From NCBI GenBank assembly GCA_903863015.1, contig CAIPAI010000042.1:1-64000 (forward strand): DNA of 64,000 bases. The letters are read 5' to 3'. The notes beneath the pieces are model-generated. The model saw only the letters and a program-made list of their open reading frames with translations, was not told the DNA's origin and ran no database searches. Positions 27,301 to 34,927 of the stretch are shown here, piece after piece. Numbering within the stretch: position 1 is the first letter of the stretch; each line of letters starts with the position of its first letter. This stretch comes from an uncultured Actinomycetes bacterium (GTDB taxonomy: Bacteria > Actinomycetota > Actinomycetes > Nanopelagicales > Nanopelagicaceae). The position numbers and the translations under genes were made by a program.

Positions 27301-27806
27301 AGAGCTTCCTTAATGAACTGGGAGTCGTGCCTTCTAGTGATTTGGTGAAACAACGATCAGGCGCGCTCGTCTTTGTGGCAGGAGTAAAAGTTGCATCCCA
27401 AACGCCGCCAGTACGTTCTGGCAAGCGAGTGGTCTTCCTTACTCTTGATGATGGCACTGGTTGTTCGGACTCCACTTTCTTTGATGATGCTCAAGAGAAT
27501 TACTCTTATACGCTCTTCCATTCCTGGTTATTGCTGACCCAAGGTGTAGTGCGACGCACGGGTGAACGCGGTGTCTCATTGCGTGCTACGGGATGTTGGG
27601 AAATCACTGCGCTCTATCAACTCTGGTTGGCGGAAGGGATTGATGCGGTGCGGGAGTATGTAGCTGATCGCCCCGCAGCGAAGCGGGCGAGCCAACGCAC
27701 CCTGATCCATCCCACCGGCTATCGCCAATCTCCCTATGCTGATATCAAGCCAACGGGTGAGAGTTTGCGAAAGCTCTGGCATACCAGCCCGGGTAGCGTT
27801 GGTTAA
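24348..27806 (+). CDS. dnaE2: Error-prone DNA polymerase DnaE2 (C-family)
   Basis: Translesion C-family polymerase of 1152 residues. ATG 24348 is chosen because it couples to the DUF6504 stop and gives the family start FIHLNVVSGYSF. Palm catalytic aspartates are in LPDIDIDVE (D418, D420). The PHP domain looks metal-free: the usual HLHxH motif reads HLNVV and the usual TDHDG reads TDRDG. A C-terminal OB-fold region (FLTLDDGTGCSDSTFF) and tail follow. It sits in a LexA-controlled operon before dinB. Canonical partners ImuA and ImuB are absent here. Confidence 0.93.
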   Translation: MAKEESFIHLNVVSGYSFQYGTAMPHQLVERAGEFHMSALALTDRDGFAGGVRFLQACAREGIAPIVGSNFAYSADGVRERRKSPAHGGVRVDSALPRITLLARNSWKGLARLVSAIHAQQERGAPILTRNILQEGSDFSILLGTDSNVAHALSRRRPDLAAEYLREWREIAGERIVIECVSHFHREGIQSVEGAARMFKFAREHQIKAVLTNQVRMLNKEDAPVADVLDAARKLVPLHRRHVERSNSEAYLKSPAEMYRIANEVARAAGESARDLLHGTIACGEAHVLNPHDYLGGIYLPEPEVVGGLSHGELIEILTQRCEAGLSWRYQSEALRLRGLYRLQEELSVIKSLGYESYFLTVADIATMARERGIRVAARGSGAGSLVCYLLGISGVDPIDHGLLMERFCSPLRRDLPDIDIDVESARRLEIYDALFARYAPTGTWPAGPARTAAVSMVETYRARHAIRDVGAALGVPPADIGMVAKSFPHIRARSIKNALAELPELRNGSLQNSIGEAKLTMWLSLAEKLDGLPRHLALHPCAVVLSDASLLDRAPTELSAQGYPMVAFDKDDVEAMGLLKLDILGVRMQSAMAYAIQEIKREQKEDVDLDSLALDDKETFDLIKSTKTLGIFQVESPGQRELVGKFGPSSFNDLMIDISLFRPGPVKSDMITPFLKARHGWSEAKMIHPDLTEVLYETEGVVVFHEQVIRIISIIAGVSLAQADEYRRALGRRDGLTEFGEWFIARAHERGYSPEVVNELWEVLCAFGSFGFCKAHAAAFALTTYQSAWLKQHYPAPFIAGLLTHDPGMYPKRLILDEARQLGVALLPVEVNHSDITYRVEESDGRLALRMSLCDVHGMSEHEAATIVASRPFLDIGDFMKRTRVSQPTAEKLVTIGAFDSLYGITSQPGQIGRRRTLTRRDLFLYVSDVSKWGNSHVDQMALDLPAPQVVMSGLPDITLAERVRDELEILGMDLSCHVLDFYQSFLNELGVVPSSDLVKQRSGALVFVAGVKVASQTPPVRSGKRVVFLTLDDGTGCSDSTFFDDAQENYSYTLFHSWLLLTQGVVRRTGERGVSLRATGCWEITALYQLWLAEGIDAVREYVADRPAAKRASQRTLIHPTGYRQSPYADIKPTGESLRKLWHTSPGSVG

Positions 27807-27824
27807 GAAGTGATGGAACTTTAT

Positions 27825-27833
27825 AAAGGAGGT
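27825..27833 (+). promoter_or_regulatory. Strong RBS that fixes the dinB start
   Basis: AAAGGAGGT is a full match to the anti-Shine-Dalgarno sequence and lies nine bases before GTG 27843. It lies inside the possible upstream extension of dinB, which is therefore rejected. Confidence 0.85.
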
Positions 27834-27842
27834 GGACGACGA

Positions 27843-29036
27843 GTGCGCGACGAAGCAACTATTTTGCATATCGATATGGATGCATTTTATGCGTCCGCAT
27901 CCTTGATCGCTCGCCCGGAGTTACGCGGTAAGCCAGTAGTTATTGGTGCCGGGCCAAGAAGTGTGGTGCTCTCGGCAACGTATGAGGCGCGCGCGTTGGG
28001 AATTCATGCAGCAATGCCAGTTGGACGTGCGCGCAGACTCGCACCGCATGCGATCTTTATCGAACCTGACCATGAACTGTACGCAGATATATCTGCAAGC
28101 GTGATGGAAGTTTTCCGATCGTTTACGCCTTTGGTGGAGCCACTCTCGCTCGATGAAGCATTCTTAGATGTGGCGGGCGTACGTCGACTCATCGGAGACC
28201 CTATACATATTGCTGAAAGCATTCGTACTCGAATAGCTGATGAGCAGCAGATTACGTGCTCGGTAGGAATCGCAACTACAAAGTTCGTGGCGAAGATTGC
28301 TTCCCAGCATTGCAAGCCTGATGGGTTGCTCAAGATAGAGGGCGACGATGTTCTTACATTCTTACATCCGCTTCCAGTGAAAGCGCTTTGGGGAGTGGGC
28401 CCAAAGACCGAAGAAGTATTAAGCCGCTTAGGTTTGCGCACTATTGCAGATGTGGCGCATACGCCAAAGACGACATTAGAACGAGCACTTGGACAGAGCG
28501 CGGGGGAGCATCTTCATAACCTTGCGTGGGGGAGGGATGAAAGAGAGGTCTACCCCTGGGAGCCAGAGAAGAGTATTAGCGCTGCAGAAACTTTTGGTGA
28601 AGATCTTGATGATGAAGAAGCGATACTGCGCGAGCTACTCAGGCTGACTGAGCGAGTAACTCAACGATTACGTGAACGCGGATTCAAAGCTCGCACTATA
28701 GGAATTTCGGTACGTTTCGCAGATTTCTCTACGATCTCGCGATCGAAAACAGTTCGAGATGCAACAAGCGTGACGCACGATATTTTTGAAACAGCGCGAT
28801 CGCTGTATCAAAACCTTCATTTAGATCGGGTTCGTGTGCGCCTAGTGAGTGTTCGCTTAGAAAATCTTGAGCAGGCAGGGGAGTCGGCTGAGCAGTTATT
28901 GCTCACGCAGGGCCCCAAGTGGGCCGAGAGCGACCAGGCTAGAGATCAGGCAAACCGACGTTTCGGCAGAGGTTCGGTTCGGCCAGCAAGACTCTTGCGT
29001 AGGCCCACTCGTGATGCGCAGGATGATTCAAAGTAG
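27843..29036 (+). CDS. dinB: DNA polymerase IV (DinB), Y-family
   Basis: Translesion polymerase of 397 residues. Catalytic metal ligands are D11 in HIDMDAFYAS and D104/E105 in LSLDEAFLDV; the fingers motif YEARALGIHAAMP and thumb helix-hairpin-helix (ALWGVGPKTEEVLSRLG) are present, followed by a little-finger domain. The C-terminal region contains EQLLL, a possible sliding-clamp peptide. GTG 27843 is chosen from the strong RBS. It follows dnaE2 by 36 bases and should be SOS-induced with it. DinB may take the role that ImuB plays in other Actinobacteria, but this is inference. Confidence 0.93.
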   Translation: MRDEATILHIDMDAFYASASLIARPELRGKPVVIGAGPRSVVLSATYEARALGIHAAMPVGRARRLAPHAIFIEPDHELYADISASVMEVFRSFTPLVEPLSLDEAFLDVAGVRRLIGDPIHIAESIRTRIADEQQITCSVGIATTKFVAKIASQHCKPDGLLKIEGDDVLTFLHPLPVKALWGVGPKTEEVLSRLGLRTIADVAHTPKTTLERALGQSAGEHLHNLAWGRDEREVYPWEPEKSISAAETFGEDLDDEEAILRELLRLTERVTQRLRERGFKARTIGISVRFADFSTISRSKTVRDATSVTHDIFETARSLYQNLHLDRVRVRLVSVRLENLEQAGESAEQLLLTQGPKWAESDQARDQANRRFGRGSVRPARLLRRPTRDAQDDSK

Positions 29037-29104
29037 CGCTGACTCAGGTTGGAGTCGTATCCTTAGGGGAGAGTCTCAGTGAAAATGTCGGCGAGGAGGT
29101 AGAA

Positions 29105-29473
29105 GTGCCACTTTCAGAGCATGAAGAACGTCTCCTTGCGCAGATGGAAGAGGCGCTGAAGGCCGAAGACCCACGCCTAGTTTCCACGCTGACCGGGGAA
29201 CGTCATTCGCGAGGCAGTCTCACTCTTCCGCTTCTCCTTATCTTGGTGGGCTTTGCCACCCTGATCGGTGGGCTCGTCTCCCAGGTTGCGGTGGTGGGCG
29301 TGATCGGTTTTGCTCTTGCCCTGGCTGGACTCACCTGGGCGCTTCGAGCTTTTCAAGGACCCAAGGCTGGCATGGCTTCCAGAAAGAGTGGAGGCAAGGG
29401 CGGTAAGAAAGAAGGTTTCAAGCGTTCCTTGATGGAGCGGATGGAAGAGCGCTGGGAGCGCCCCCAGGAGTAA
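29105..29473 (+). CDS. DUF3040 membrane protein
   Basis: A 122-residue protein opening with MPLSEHEERLLAQMEEAL, the family signature, followed by two transmembrane segments (about residues 39-58 and 61-80) and a basic C-terminal tail. DUF3040 genes commonly precede mraZ in Actinobacteria, as here; the function is unknown. GTG 29105 follows a GAGGAGG RBS (29093-29099). A terminator separates it from mraZ, so it is a separate transcript. Confidence 0.88.
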   Translation: MPLSEHEERLLAQMEEALKAEDPRLVSTLTGERHSRGSLTLPLLLILVGFATLIGGLVSQVAVVGVIGFALALAGLTWALRAFQGPKAGMASRKSGGKGGKKEGFKRSLMERMEERWERPQE

Positions 29474-29511
29474 GTCGAACACCCCCCTCGTCAGGTAAAT
29501 AAGCCAGCACT

Positions 29512-29547
29512 ACTCGTACTCGCACTCGTAATCGCACTCGTAATCGC
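29512..29547 (+). repeat. Degenerate hexamer repeat before terminator
   Basis: Six units alternate between ACTCGT, ACTCGC and AATCGC, including a perfect 12-bp duplication (CGCACTCGTAAT at 29521-29532 and 29533-29544). It lies between the DUF3040 stop and the terminator. Function unknown. Confidence 0.75.
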
Positions 29548-29548
29548 A

Positions 29549-29585
29549 CCGCGGAGATCTCTGGAGATCTCTCCGCGGTTTTTTT
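29549..29585 (+). terminator. Rho-independent terminator after DUF3040
   Basis: A 9-bp GC-rich stem (CCGCGGAGA/TCTCCGCGG) with an inner CTC/GAG pairing, followed by seven T. It ends the DUF3040 transcript and insulates the mraZ promoter. Confidence 0.93.
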
Positions 29586-29640
29586 CTGCCCACATCCGGC
29601 CGCTAGGGGGAGAGCGAGGCCAGAAAAGGGGGAAAGGTGG

Positions 29641-29668
29641 TTGACAGGGGAGTGAAAGGGAGTAAAGT
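29641..29668 (+). promoter_or_regulatory. mraZ promoter
   Basis: A consensus -35 TTGACA (29641-29646) and -10-like TAAAGT (29663-29668) with a 16-bp spacer. It lies 54 bases before the mraZ ATG and overlaps the G-rich repeats proposed as MraZ boxes. Confidence 0.65.
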
Positions 29669-29715
29669 GGGGGAAACGCTCAGCTGGGGAAGGTTGAGCA
29701 TGGTGGGAAGTGGGG
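29647..29715 (+). promoter_or_regulatory. Candidate MraZ-binding G-rich repeats
   Basis: GGGGAGTGAA, AGGGAGTAAA and GTGGGGGAAA are spaced exactly ten bases apart (29647, 29657, 29667). Further TGGGG/TGGGA copies lie at 29685, 29704 and 29711. MraZ is known in other bacteria to bind TGGG-type repeats with 10-bp spacing upstream of its own operon. These repeats overlap the promoter, so autorepression is likely. Confidence 0.6.
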
Positions 29716-29721
29716 GTCGGC

Positions 29722-30153
29722 ATGTTTTTGGGCACGCATGAACCCAAACTCGATGAAAAAGGTCGATTGATCCTTCCTGCCAAATTCCGAGACGACTTAG
29801 CCGATGGCGTCGTGGTGACCAAGGGCCAGGAGCACTGTCTCTATCTCTTCCCACTCGATGAATTCACCACCATGACCGAGGCGATGAAAGCCGCCCCGGT
29901 GACTGCAAAAGGCGCTCGTGACTACATGCGTGTCATGTTCGCGGGCGCACATGACGAAGTTCCTGACAAGCAAGGTCGCATCACTATTCCGGCGCATCTT
30001 CGTGAGTACGCCTCGCTTGATCGCGCCTGCGTGGTCATCGGAGCAAATACCCGCGTAGAGATTTGGGACTCCCAAGCCTGGGCTACCTACCTCGCCGCAC
30101 AAGAACAAGGTTTCGCGGATGTCTCCTCGGAGGTCTTCCCCGGAATCTTCTAA
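29722..30153 (+). CDS. mraZ: Transcriptional regulator MraZ
   Basis: DNA-binding regulator of the division and cell-wall cluster, 143 residues with two SpoVT-AbrB-like repeats: [23 protein letters not shown] split as [14 protein letters not shown] then LILPAKFRD, and later [18 protein letters not shown] 29722 matches the family start MFLGTHEP; an upstream in-frame GTG at 29710 is less likely. It is the first gene of the cluster and faces candidate MraZ boxes in its own promoter. Confidence 0.93.
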   Translation: MFLGTHEPKLDEKGRLILPAKFRDDLADGVVVTKGQEHCLYLFPLDEFTTMTEAMKAAPVTAKGARDYMRVMFAGAHDEVPDKQGRITIPAHLREYASLDRACVVIGANTRVEIWDSQAWATYLAAQEQGFADVSSEVFPGIF

Positions 30154-30154
30154 C

Positions 30155-30223
30155 CACGAATGGCCGTTGCCCGCGTAGCGACGCCACTTCCCCGGCGCCG
30201 CTCCCGGGCAACGACCACTCGTG
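30155..30223 (+). ncRNA. mraW RNA motif (cis-regulatory hairpin before rsmH)
   Basis: CACGAATGGCCGTTGCCCG (30155-30173) pairs along its whole length, with two G-U pairs, with CGGGCAACGACCACTCGTG (30205-30223). An inner stem (GCG-A-CGCC with GGCG-C-CGC) closes an ACTTCCCC loop at 30186-30193. The mraW RNA motif described for Actinobacteria is a hairpin upstream of mraW (rsmH) with a CUUCCCC terminal loop, so position, shape and loop all agree. Its ligand and mechanism are unknown to me. Confidence 0.8.
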
Positions 30224-30313
30224 ATGGCTAGCAATAGCAGATCAGTACCGGATTAGTACCAGAGCAAATATGAGCAGAGATAAGAGCAGTACGAAGAGGA
30301 AAAGGGGGAAGAG

Positions 30314-31255
30314 ATGGAGTATCCGCACCAGCCGGTTCTCTTGCAACGCTGCCTCGACCTCTTTGCCCCTGCGCTCGATAGTGCGAACGCGGTCTGCGTA
30401 GATATGACTCTCGGCATGGGTGGCCATAGTGAAGCTCTCTTAAACCGTTTCCCAGAACTCACTCTGATCGGCATTGATCGCGATCCCAAGGCCCTTGAAA
30501 TAGCCGGCGAACGCCTTGCTCGATTCTCGGATCGCACACATTTGGTGAGTGCCACGTATGACCAACTGACTGAAGTTTTGCGCGATCTTAATATTTCGAG
30601 GGTCCAGGGTGTACTCGGAGACCTTGGAGTGTCCTCGCTCCAACTCGACGAGGTCTCCCGCGGTTTTGCGTACTCCCGCGAAAGCGGCCTCGATATGCGC
30701 ATGAATCCGCGTGAAGAGCTCACTGCAGAAGTGATTGTGAATGAGTATTCCGCACCTGAGATTGTGCGAATTCTGCGCGAGTATGGTGAAGAACGCTTTG
30801 CACCCCGTATTGCATCTGCAATTCTTCGCGAACGCGCTACTGGGCGACTCACTTCAAGTTCGCAATTAGTAGACATCGTCCGCGATGCAATTCCCGCGGC
30901 TACCCGCCGCACCGGTGGGAATCCTGCTAAGCGCACCTTTCAAGCATTGCGTATCGCAGTGAATGACGAATTAGGAATTCTTGAACGTGCAGTTCCACAA
31001 TCGCTTCAGGTGCTCGAAGTCGGTGGCCGCGTTGTGATGATGGCGTATCACTCGCTGGAGGATCGCATCGTAAAGCGCTATTTCATGGCGGCCGTTGCTT
31101 CAGATACTCCTATTGATCTACCTGTAGATATGCCAAGTTTGGCTGCGAAGTTTCGGGCTGTTGCCAAAGGCGAGTCACCCTCTGAAAGTGAAATCTTGGA
31201 GAACCCAAGGGCTGCTTCGGCTCGACTCCGAGCAGTAGAGCGGGTGGCCGCGTAA
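30314..31255 (+). CDS. rsmH: 16S rRNA (cytosine-1402-N4) methyltransferase RsmH (MraW)
   Basis: SAM-dependent methyltransferase of 313 residues acting on 16S rRNA near the P site. Features are the start YPHQPVLLQRCLDLF, SAM-binding motif DMTLGMGGHSEALL, GIDRDPKAL, GDLGVSSLQLDEVSRGF, the NPAKRTFQALRIAVNDEL motif and YHSLEDRIVK. RBS GGGAAGAG precedes ATG 30314. Its stop overlaps ftsL by one base. Confidence 0.96.
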   Translation: MEYPHQPVLLQRCLDLFAPALDSANAVCVDMTLGMGGHSEALLNRFPELTLIGIDRDPKALEIAGERLARFSDRTHLVSATYDQLTEVLRDLNISRVQGVLGDLGVSSLQLDEVSRGFAYSRESGLDMRMNPREELTAEVIVNEYSAPEIVRILREYGEERFAPRIASAILRERATGRLTSSSQLVDIVRDAIPAATRRTGGNPAKRTFQALRIAVNDELGILERAVPQSLQVLEVGGRVVMMAYHSLEDRIVKRYFMAAVASDTPIDLPVDMPSLAAKFRAVAKGESPSESEILENPRAASARLRAVERVAA

Positions 31256-31665
31256 TGGCACTCGCAAATCCAGTTCGCGGCGCACAGGCATACGTATTCG
31301 TTCCTGCGCAGCGTGCCTTCTTACGCTTAGTACCAGACCTGAGAGTTCCGGCCGGTCAACAGATTCGACCTTTGGCATTTATCAAATTGATGGCGATCGT
31401 GCTGAGTATCGGAACGGCGCTTCTCCTCTTTATCAACATTATGCTTACACAGGATGCATTTACCTTGAGCCAGCTCGAACGCCAAGCCGCTGATGTTTCT
31501 GCGCAAGAAGAGGCCATCACTCAAGAGGCCGCACGAATTTCTTCTCCCACGATTTTGGCTCAGCGGGCAACGCAGTTGGGAATGAAAACCGGAGAGGCTC
31601 CAGCCTTTATCGATCTAGGAAGTGAGACGATTCTCGGCGCCCCTGACATGAACGTGAAGAAATGA
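31255..31665 (+). CDS. ftsL: Cell division protein FtsL-like
   Basis: A 136-residue bitopic membrane protein: a cytoplasmic N-terminus, one transmembrane segment (about 42-63), then a predicted coiled coil (LSQLERQAADVSAQEEAITQ). Sequence similarity in this family is weak; the call rests on topology and position between rsmH and ftsI. It should join FtsQ and the FtsW/FtsI synthase at the septum. It overlaps rsmH by one base and ftsI by four. Confidence 0.82.
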   Translation: MALANPVRGAQAYVFVPAQRAFLRLVPDLRVPAGQQIRPLAFIKLMAIVLSIGTALLLFINIMLTQDAFTLSQLERQAADVSAQEEAITQEAARISSPTILAQRATQLGMKTGEAPAFIDLGSETILGAPDMNVKK

Positions 31666-33464
31666 AATCGAACAATCAGCGGGTGCGCGCCGTCTATCTG
31701 CTTTTCATCCTCGTCTTTGTCATCATTGCGGGCCGTCTTATTCAAGTTCAAGGCGTGAGTGCTGCTGCCTATGCTTCTCGCGCGAGTCGAGAGCTGTATC
31801 AAACGGCTCCGCTGGCCGCATCGCGGGGTGCAATTACCGATAAAGATGGCGTTCCCTTCGCGCGCAGTATTGCTTCGGTGAACATTACGGTTGATCAACA
31901 ATTAGTTCTCGACCCCGCTCGTGCCGCAGAGATCGTAGCTCCGATAATTTCGCTTCCGGTCTCAACGGTACAAAGTAGATTGACCGGTGATCGACGATTT
32001 GCCTACGTCGCAAAAGACGTCACTCCCGCTGTGTGGAAATCTGTTAAGGAAGCGATCGCAGCGGAGAATACAAAGCGCTCCTATGGAAAATATATTTCTG
32101 GTTTTTACTCTGAAGATGCATTTCATCGTGATTACCCAGCAGGTGCATTGGGCGCTAGTTTCTTAGGATTTGTGAGCGCTTCCGGACATGGCGGGGGCGG
32201 TTTGGAATATGCCCTTGATCCCGTGTTGGCTGGAAAAGATGGCTCCTATACTTACGCCCAAAATGGGGGTGGACAGGTCATTCCCACGGCGCACGATGTG
32301 CTTACGCCGGCCTCTGCCGGTAAAGAGGTGCGGCTGACTATTGATCGAGATATCCAATGGGTAGCACAACAGTCCATCACTGCCGCTGTTAAAAAGGCGA
32401 ATGCTCTCTCTGGAACGGTGATCGTAATGGAGCCGGCCACTGGCAAGATTCTGGCTATGGCCACTGCGCCCACCTTTGATCCGAATAACATTTCCAAAGC
32501 CACGCCAGATTTACTGGCGACTCCGGCAGTCTCAGACCCTTACGAACCCGGTTCAACAGGCAAAGTTATGACTATGGCAGCTGCTATCGAAGAGAAAGTG
32601 GTGACTCCCACAACTCTCTTTACCGTGCCAGATAAAATCAAGAGAGGAAATCGTTATTTTGGAGATCACGATAAGCACGCCACGTGGAAGCTGACGACCG
32701 CCGGCATCCTCGCGAAGTCAAGCAATACGGGAACCATCCAAATCGGCGAGAAGATGAAGCCTTCGACACTTCACTCCTACCTCACCAAATTTGGTATCGG
32801 CACGAAGACGGGCCTTGAATTAGCGGGGGAGAGCAGCGGCCTCTTATCTCCAGTAGATCGATGGTCAGGTACGACAGCTCCCACAGTTGCATTTGGACAG
32901 GGCTATTCGCTCACGACGATTCAGGCAACGAGTGTCTTCGCGACCCTGGCTAACGATGGTGTGCAAGTTAAGCCCACTCTCGTTTCTGGCTACGTAGACC
33001 AGGCTGGCCATTACTCACCGAAATCCGTATCAAAAGGCGTCCGCATCATTTCGAGTGAGACGGCTCAAAAGGTTCGCCTCATGATGGAAAGTGTTTTGAG
33101 CGATGAGGGGACGGCTCCAGGGGCGCGCATCCCTGGTTATCGAGTTGCTGGAAAAACCGGTACTGCCAATCGTATTGATGCTTCTGGTCAGTATCACGGT
33201 TACACCGCATCATTCATCGGATTTGCACCTGCGGAAAATCCAAAGTTCGTTATTAACGTCACCATTCAAGATCCACATGGTGTGCACTTCGGGAGTTTGC
33301 TTGGCGGTCCTGTATTCAAAGAGGTGATGTCCTTTGCATTGAAGAGCTACCACGTGCCACCCTCTTCGCAAACAGTTACTTTGCTGCCCATGAATGAGAA
33401 AGAAATGAAGGCCTTGGCCGCCAAGAAGTCACAGAGTGAGACAAAGACGGTGAGCAAGGCGTGA
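31662..33464 (+). CDS. ftsI: Septal peptidoglycan transpeptidase FtsI (class B PBP)
   Basis: Crosslinks septal peptidoglycan. The 600-residue protein has an N-terminal membrane anchor (about 10-28), the PBP dimerisation domain, and a transpeptidase domain with active-site S298 and K301 in PGSTGKVM, SSN in KSSNTGTI, and KTG in GKTGTAN. Coupled by four-base overlaps to ftsL and murE. It works with FtsW, encoded downstream. Confidence 0.95.
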   Translation: MKSNNQRVRAVYLLFILVFVIIAGRLIQVQGVSAAAYASRASRELYQTAPLAASRGAITDKDGVPFARSIASVNITVDQQLVLDPARAAEIVAPIISLPVSTVQSRLTGDRRFAYVAKDVTPAVWKSVKEAIAAENTKRSYGKYISGFYSEDAFHRDYPAGALGASFLGFVSASGHGGGGLEYALDPVLAGKDGSYTYAQNGGGQVIPTAHDVLTPASAGKEVRLTIDRDIQWVAQQSITAAVKKANALSGTVIVMEPATGKILAMATAPTFDPNNISKATPDLLATPAVSDPYEPGSTGKVMTMAAAIEEKVVTPTTLFTVPDKIKRGNRYFGDHDKHATWKLTTAGILAKSSNTGTIQIGEKMKPSTLHSYLTKFGIGTKTGLELAGESSGLLSPVDRWSGTTAPTVAFGQGYSLTTIQATSVFATLANDGVQVKPTLVSGYVDQAGHYSPKSVSKGVRIISSETAQKVRLMMESVLSDEGTAPGARIPGYRVAGKTGTANRIDASGQYHGYTASFIGFAPAENPKFVINVTIQDPHGVHFGSLLGGPVFKEVMSFALKSYHVPPSSQTVTLLPMNEKEMKALAAKKSQSETKTVSKA

Positions 33465-34927
33465 GTGCGAAGCTCGAAAGCTTGAGAAGCATTATCGGGT
33501 TTCTCGGTGTCTCGCCCGGTGGATTCTCTACTGCCGAACTCGATATCTCCGTAAGGGGAGTCTCGGTTGAATCATCAAAGATTTCGAATGGCGACATTTT
33601 CGTGGCGATGCCTGGTGCGCATACGCATGGTGCGCACTTCGCCGCCGATGCGATCAGCCGAGGAGCGGTAGCCCTTATTACCGACGCTGAAGGTGCGGGA
33701 ATCGCGAACGCGGCCATTCCCGTCGTTCAGATCGAGAATATTCGAGCGAAAGTAGGAGAGCTGTCGGCTTTTGTTTACGGAAATCCGAGTTCGTCCATGT
33801 GTGTTGTGGCCGTCACTGGAACGAATGGGAAGACCACAACTACTTCGCTGCTTGAATACTTATGGAGTGGAAGCGGTCTCCCAGCTGGAGTGATTGGCAC
33901 TCTCGGTGCGCGATATCACACTCAAGGTAAGACGGTATCCCTGCCTTCAGCGCGAACGACGCCCGAGGCGAGTGAACTGCAAAAGAACTTGGCCTTGATG
34001 AGGGATTCGGGTGTGCAGGTTGTTGCGATGGAAGTTTCTAGCCACGCCCTCTCCCTTCATAGGGTCGATGGAATTTATTTCGAACTTTCTCTATTCACGA
34101 ATCTGACTCAAGATCACCTTGATTTCCACCACACGATGGAAGAGTACTTTCTGGCCAAGTCAGCGCTCTTTACTTCAAAGTTTTCTGCAGGTGCACTCGT
34201 TAACGCAGATGATTCTTTCGGGAAAAGGCTCCTGGCTCAATGTGAGATCCCTGCTATCTCGATTTCGACGGATAAGGGTGATTGGCAACTTTCGCTTACT
34301 GGCTTTCAATTGACTCGCCCAGGTGGAGCAATTCATATTATTGACTCGCCTCTTGTGGGTGACTTTAACCGCATGAACGCCGCAATGGCGCTCGTTGCAT
34401 TTGTGCAGACTGGCGGCGATATCGAGGTGGGAATCGATTTACTACGAAGCTTCCCGGGTGTTCCAGGGCGCCTTGAGCAAGTAGGTAACGGATCGCCTTT
34501 AGTTTTGGTTGATTACGCGCACACTCCTGATGCAGTTACTCGAGTTCTTTCATCACTTCGGTCGCATACTCGTGGGCGCATCATTGCTGTACTTGGTTGC
34601 GGAGGTAATCGAGATCCGCTCAAACGCCCGGAGATGGGACGTGCCTTACAAGCTGGAGCCGATCTTGCAATCGCCACCAGCGATAATCCGAGATCAGAAG
34701 ATCCAGCAGCAATTCTGGATTCGATGTGCGGAGAAGATTTCAAGGGAGTGCGTATTCTCGACCGACGAGAAGCTATCTCTCTCGCGATTAGTCAAGCAGC
34801 CGACGAGGATTTGGTTTTGATCGCCGGAAAAGGTCATGAGCAAGGCCAAGAGATAAATGGTGTCATCACTGCCTTCGACGATCGTCAAGTAGCGCTAGAG
34901 ATGCTCGCAAAGCGTGGCCAGTCATGA
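33461..34927 (+). CDS. murE: UDP-MurNAc-tripeptide synthetase MurE (meso-DAP type)
   Basis: Cytoplasmic ligase adding the third amino acid to UDP-MurNAc-Ala-Glu. The 488-residue protein has ATP-binding GTNGKTTTT (120-128) and DNPR at 408-411, the motif that contacts meso-diaminopimelate in DAP-adding MurE enzymes. This is the best evidence in the window for a DAP-type wall. GTG start overlapping the ftsI stop (GTGA). Confidence 0.95.
   Translation: MSAKLESLRSIIGFLGVSPGGFSTAELDISVRGVSVESSKISNGDIFVAMPGAHTHGAHFAADAISRGAVALITDAEGAGIANAAIPVVQIENIRAKVGELSAFVYGNPSSSMCVVAVTGTNGKTTTTSLLEYLWSGSGLPAGVIGTLGARYHTQGKTVSLPSARTTPEASELQKNLALMRDSGVQVVAMEVSSHALSLHRVDGIYFELSLFTNLTQDHLDFHHTMEEYFLAKSALFTSKFSAGALVNADDSFGKRLLAQCEIPAISISTDKGDWQLSLTGFQLTRPGGAIHIIDSPLVGDFNRMNAAMALVAFVQTGGDIEVGIDLLRSFPGVPGRLEQVGNGSPLVLVDYAHTPDAVTRVLSSLRSHTRGRIIAVLGCGGNRDPLKRPEMGRALQAGADLAIATSDNPRSEDPAAILDSMCGEDFKGVRILDRREAISLAISQAADEDLVLIAGKGHEQGQEINGVITAFDDRQVALEMLAKRGQS

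Noticed and set aside
30253-30936. 227-aa minus-strand open frame opposite rsmH
   Set aside because: Shadow of a strongly conserved gene; no RBS or domain.
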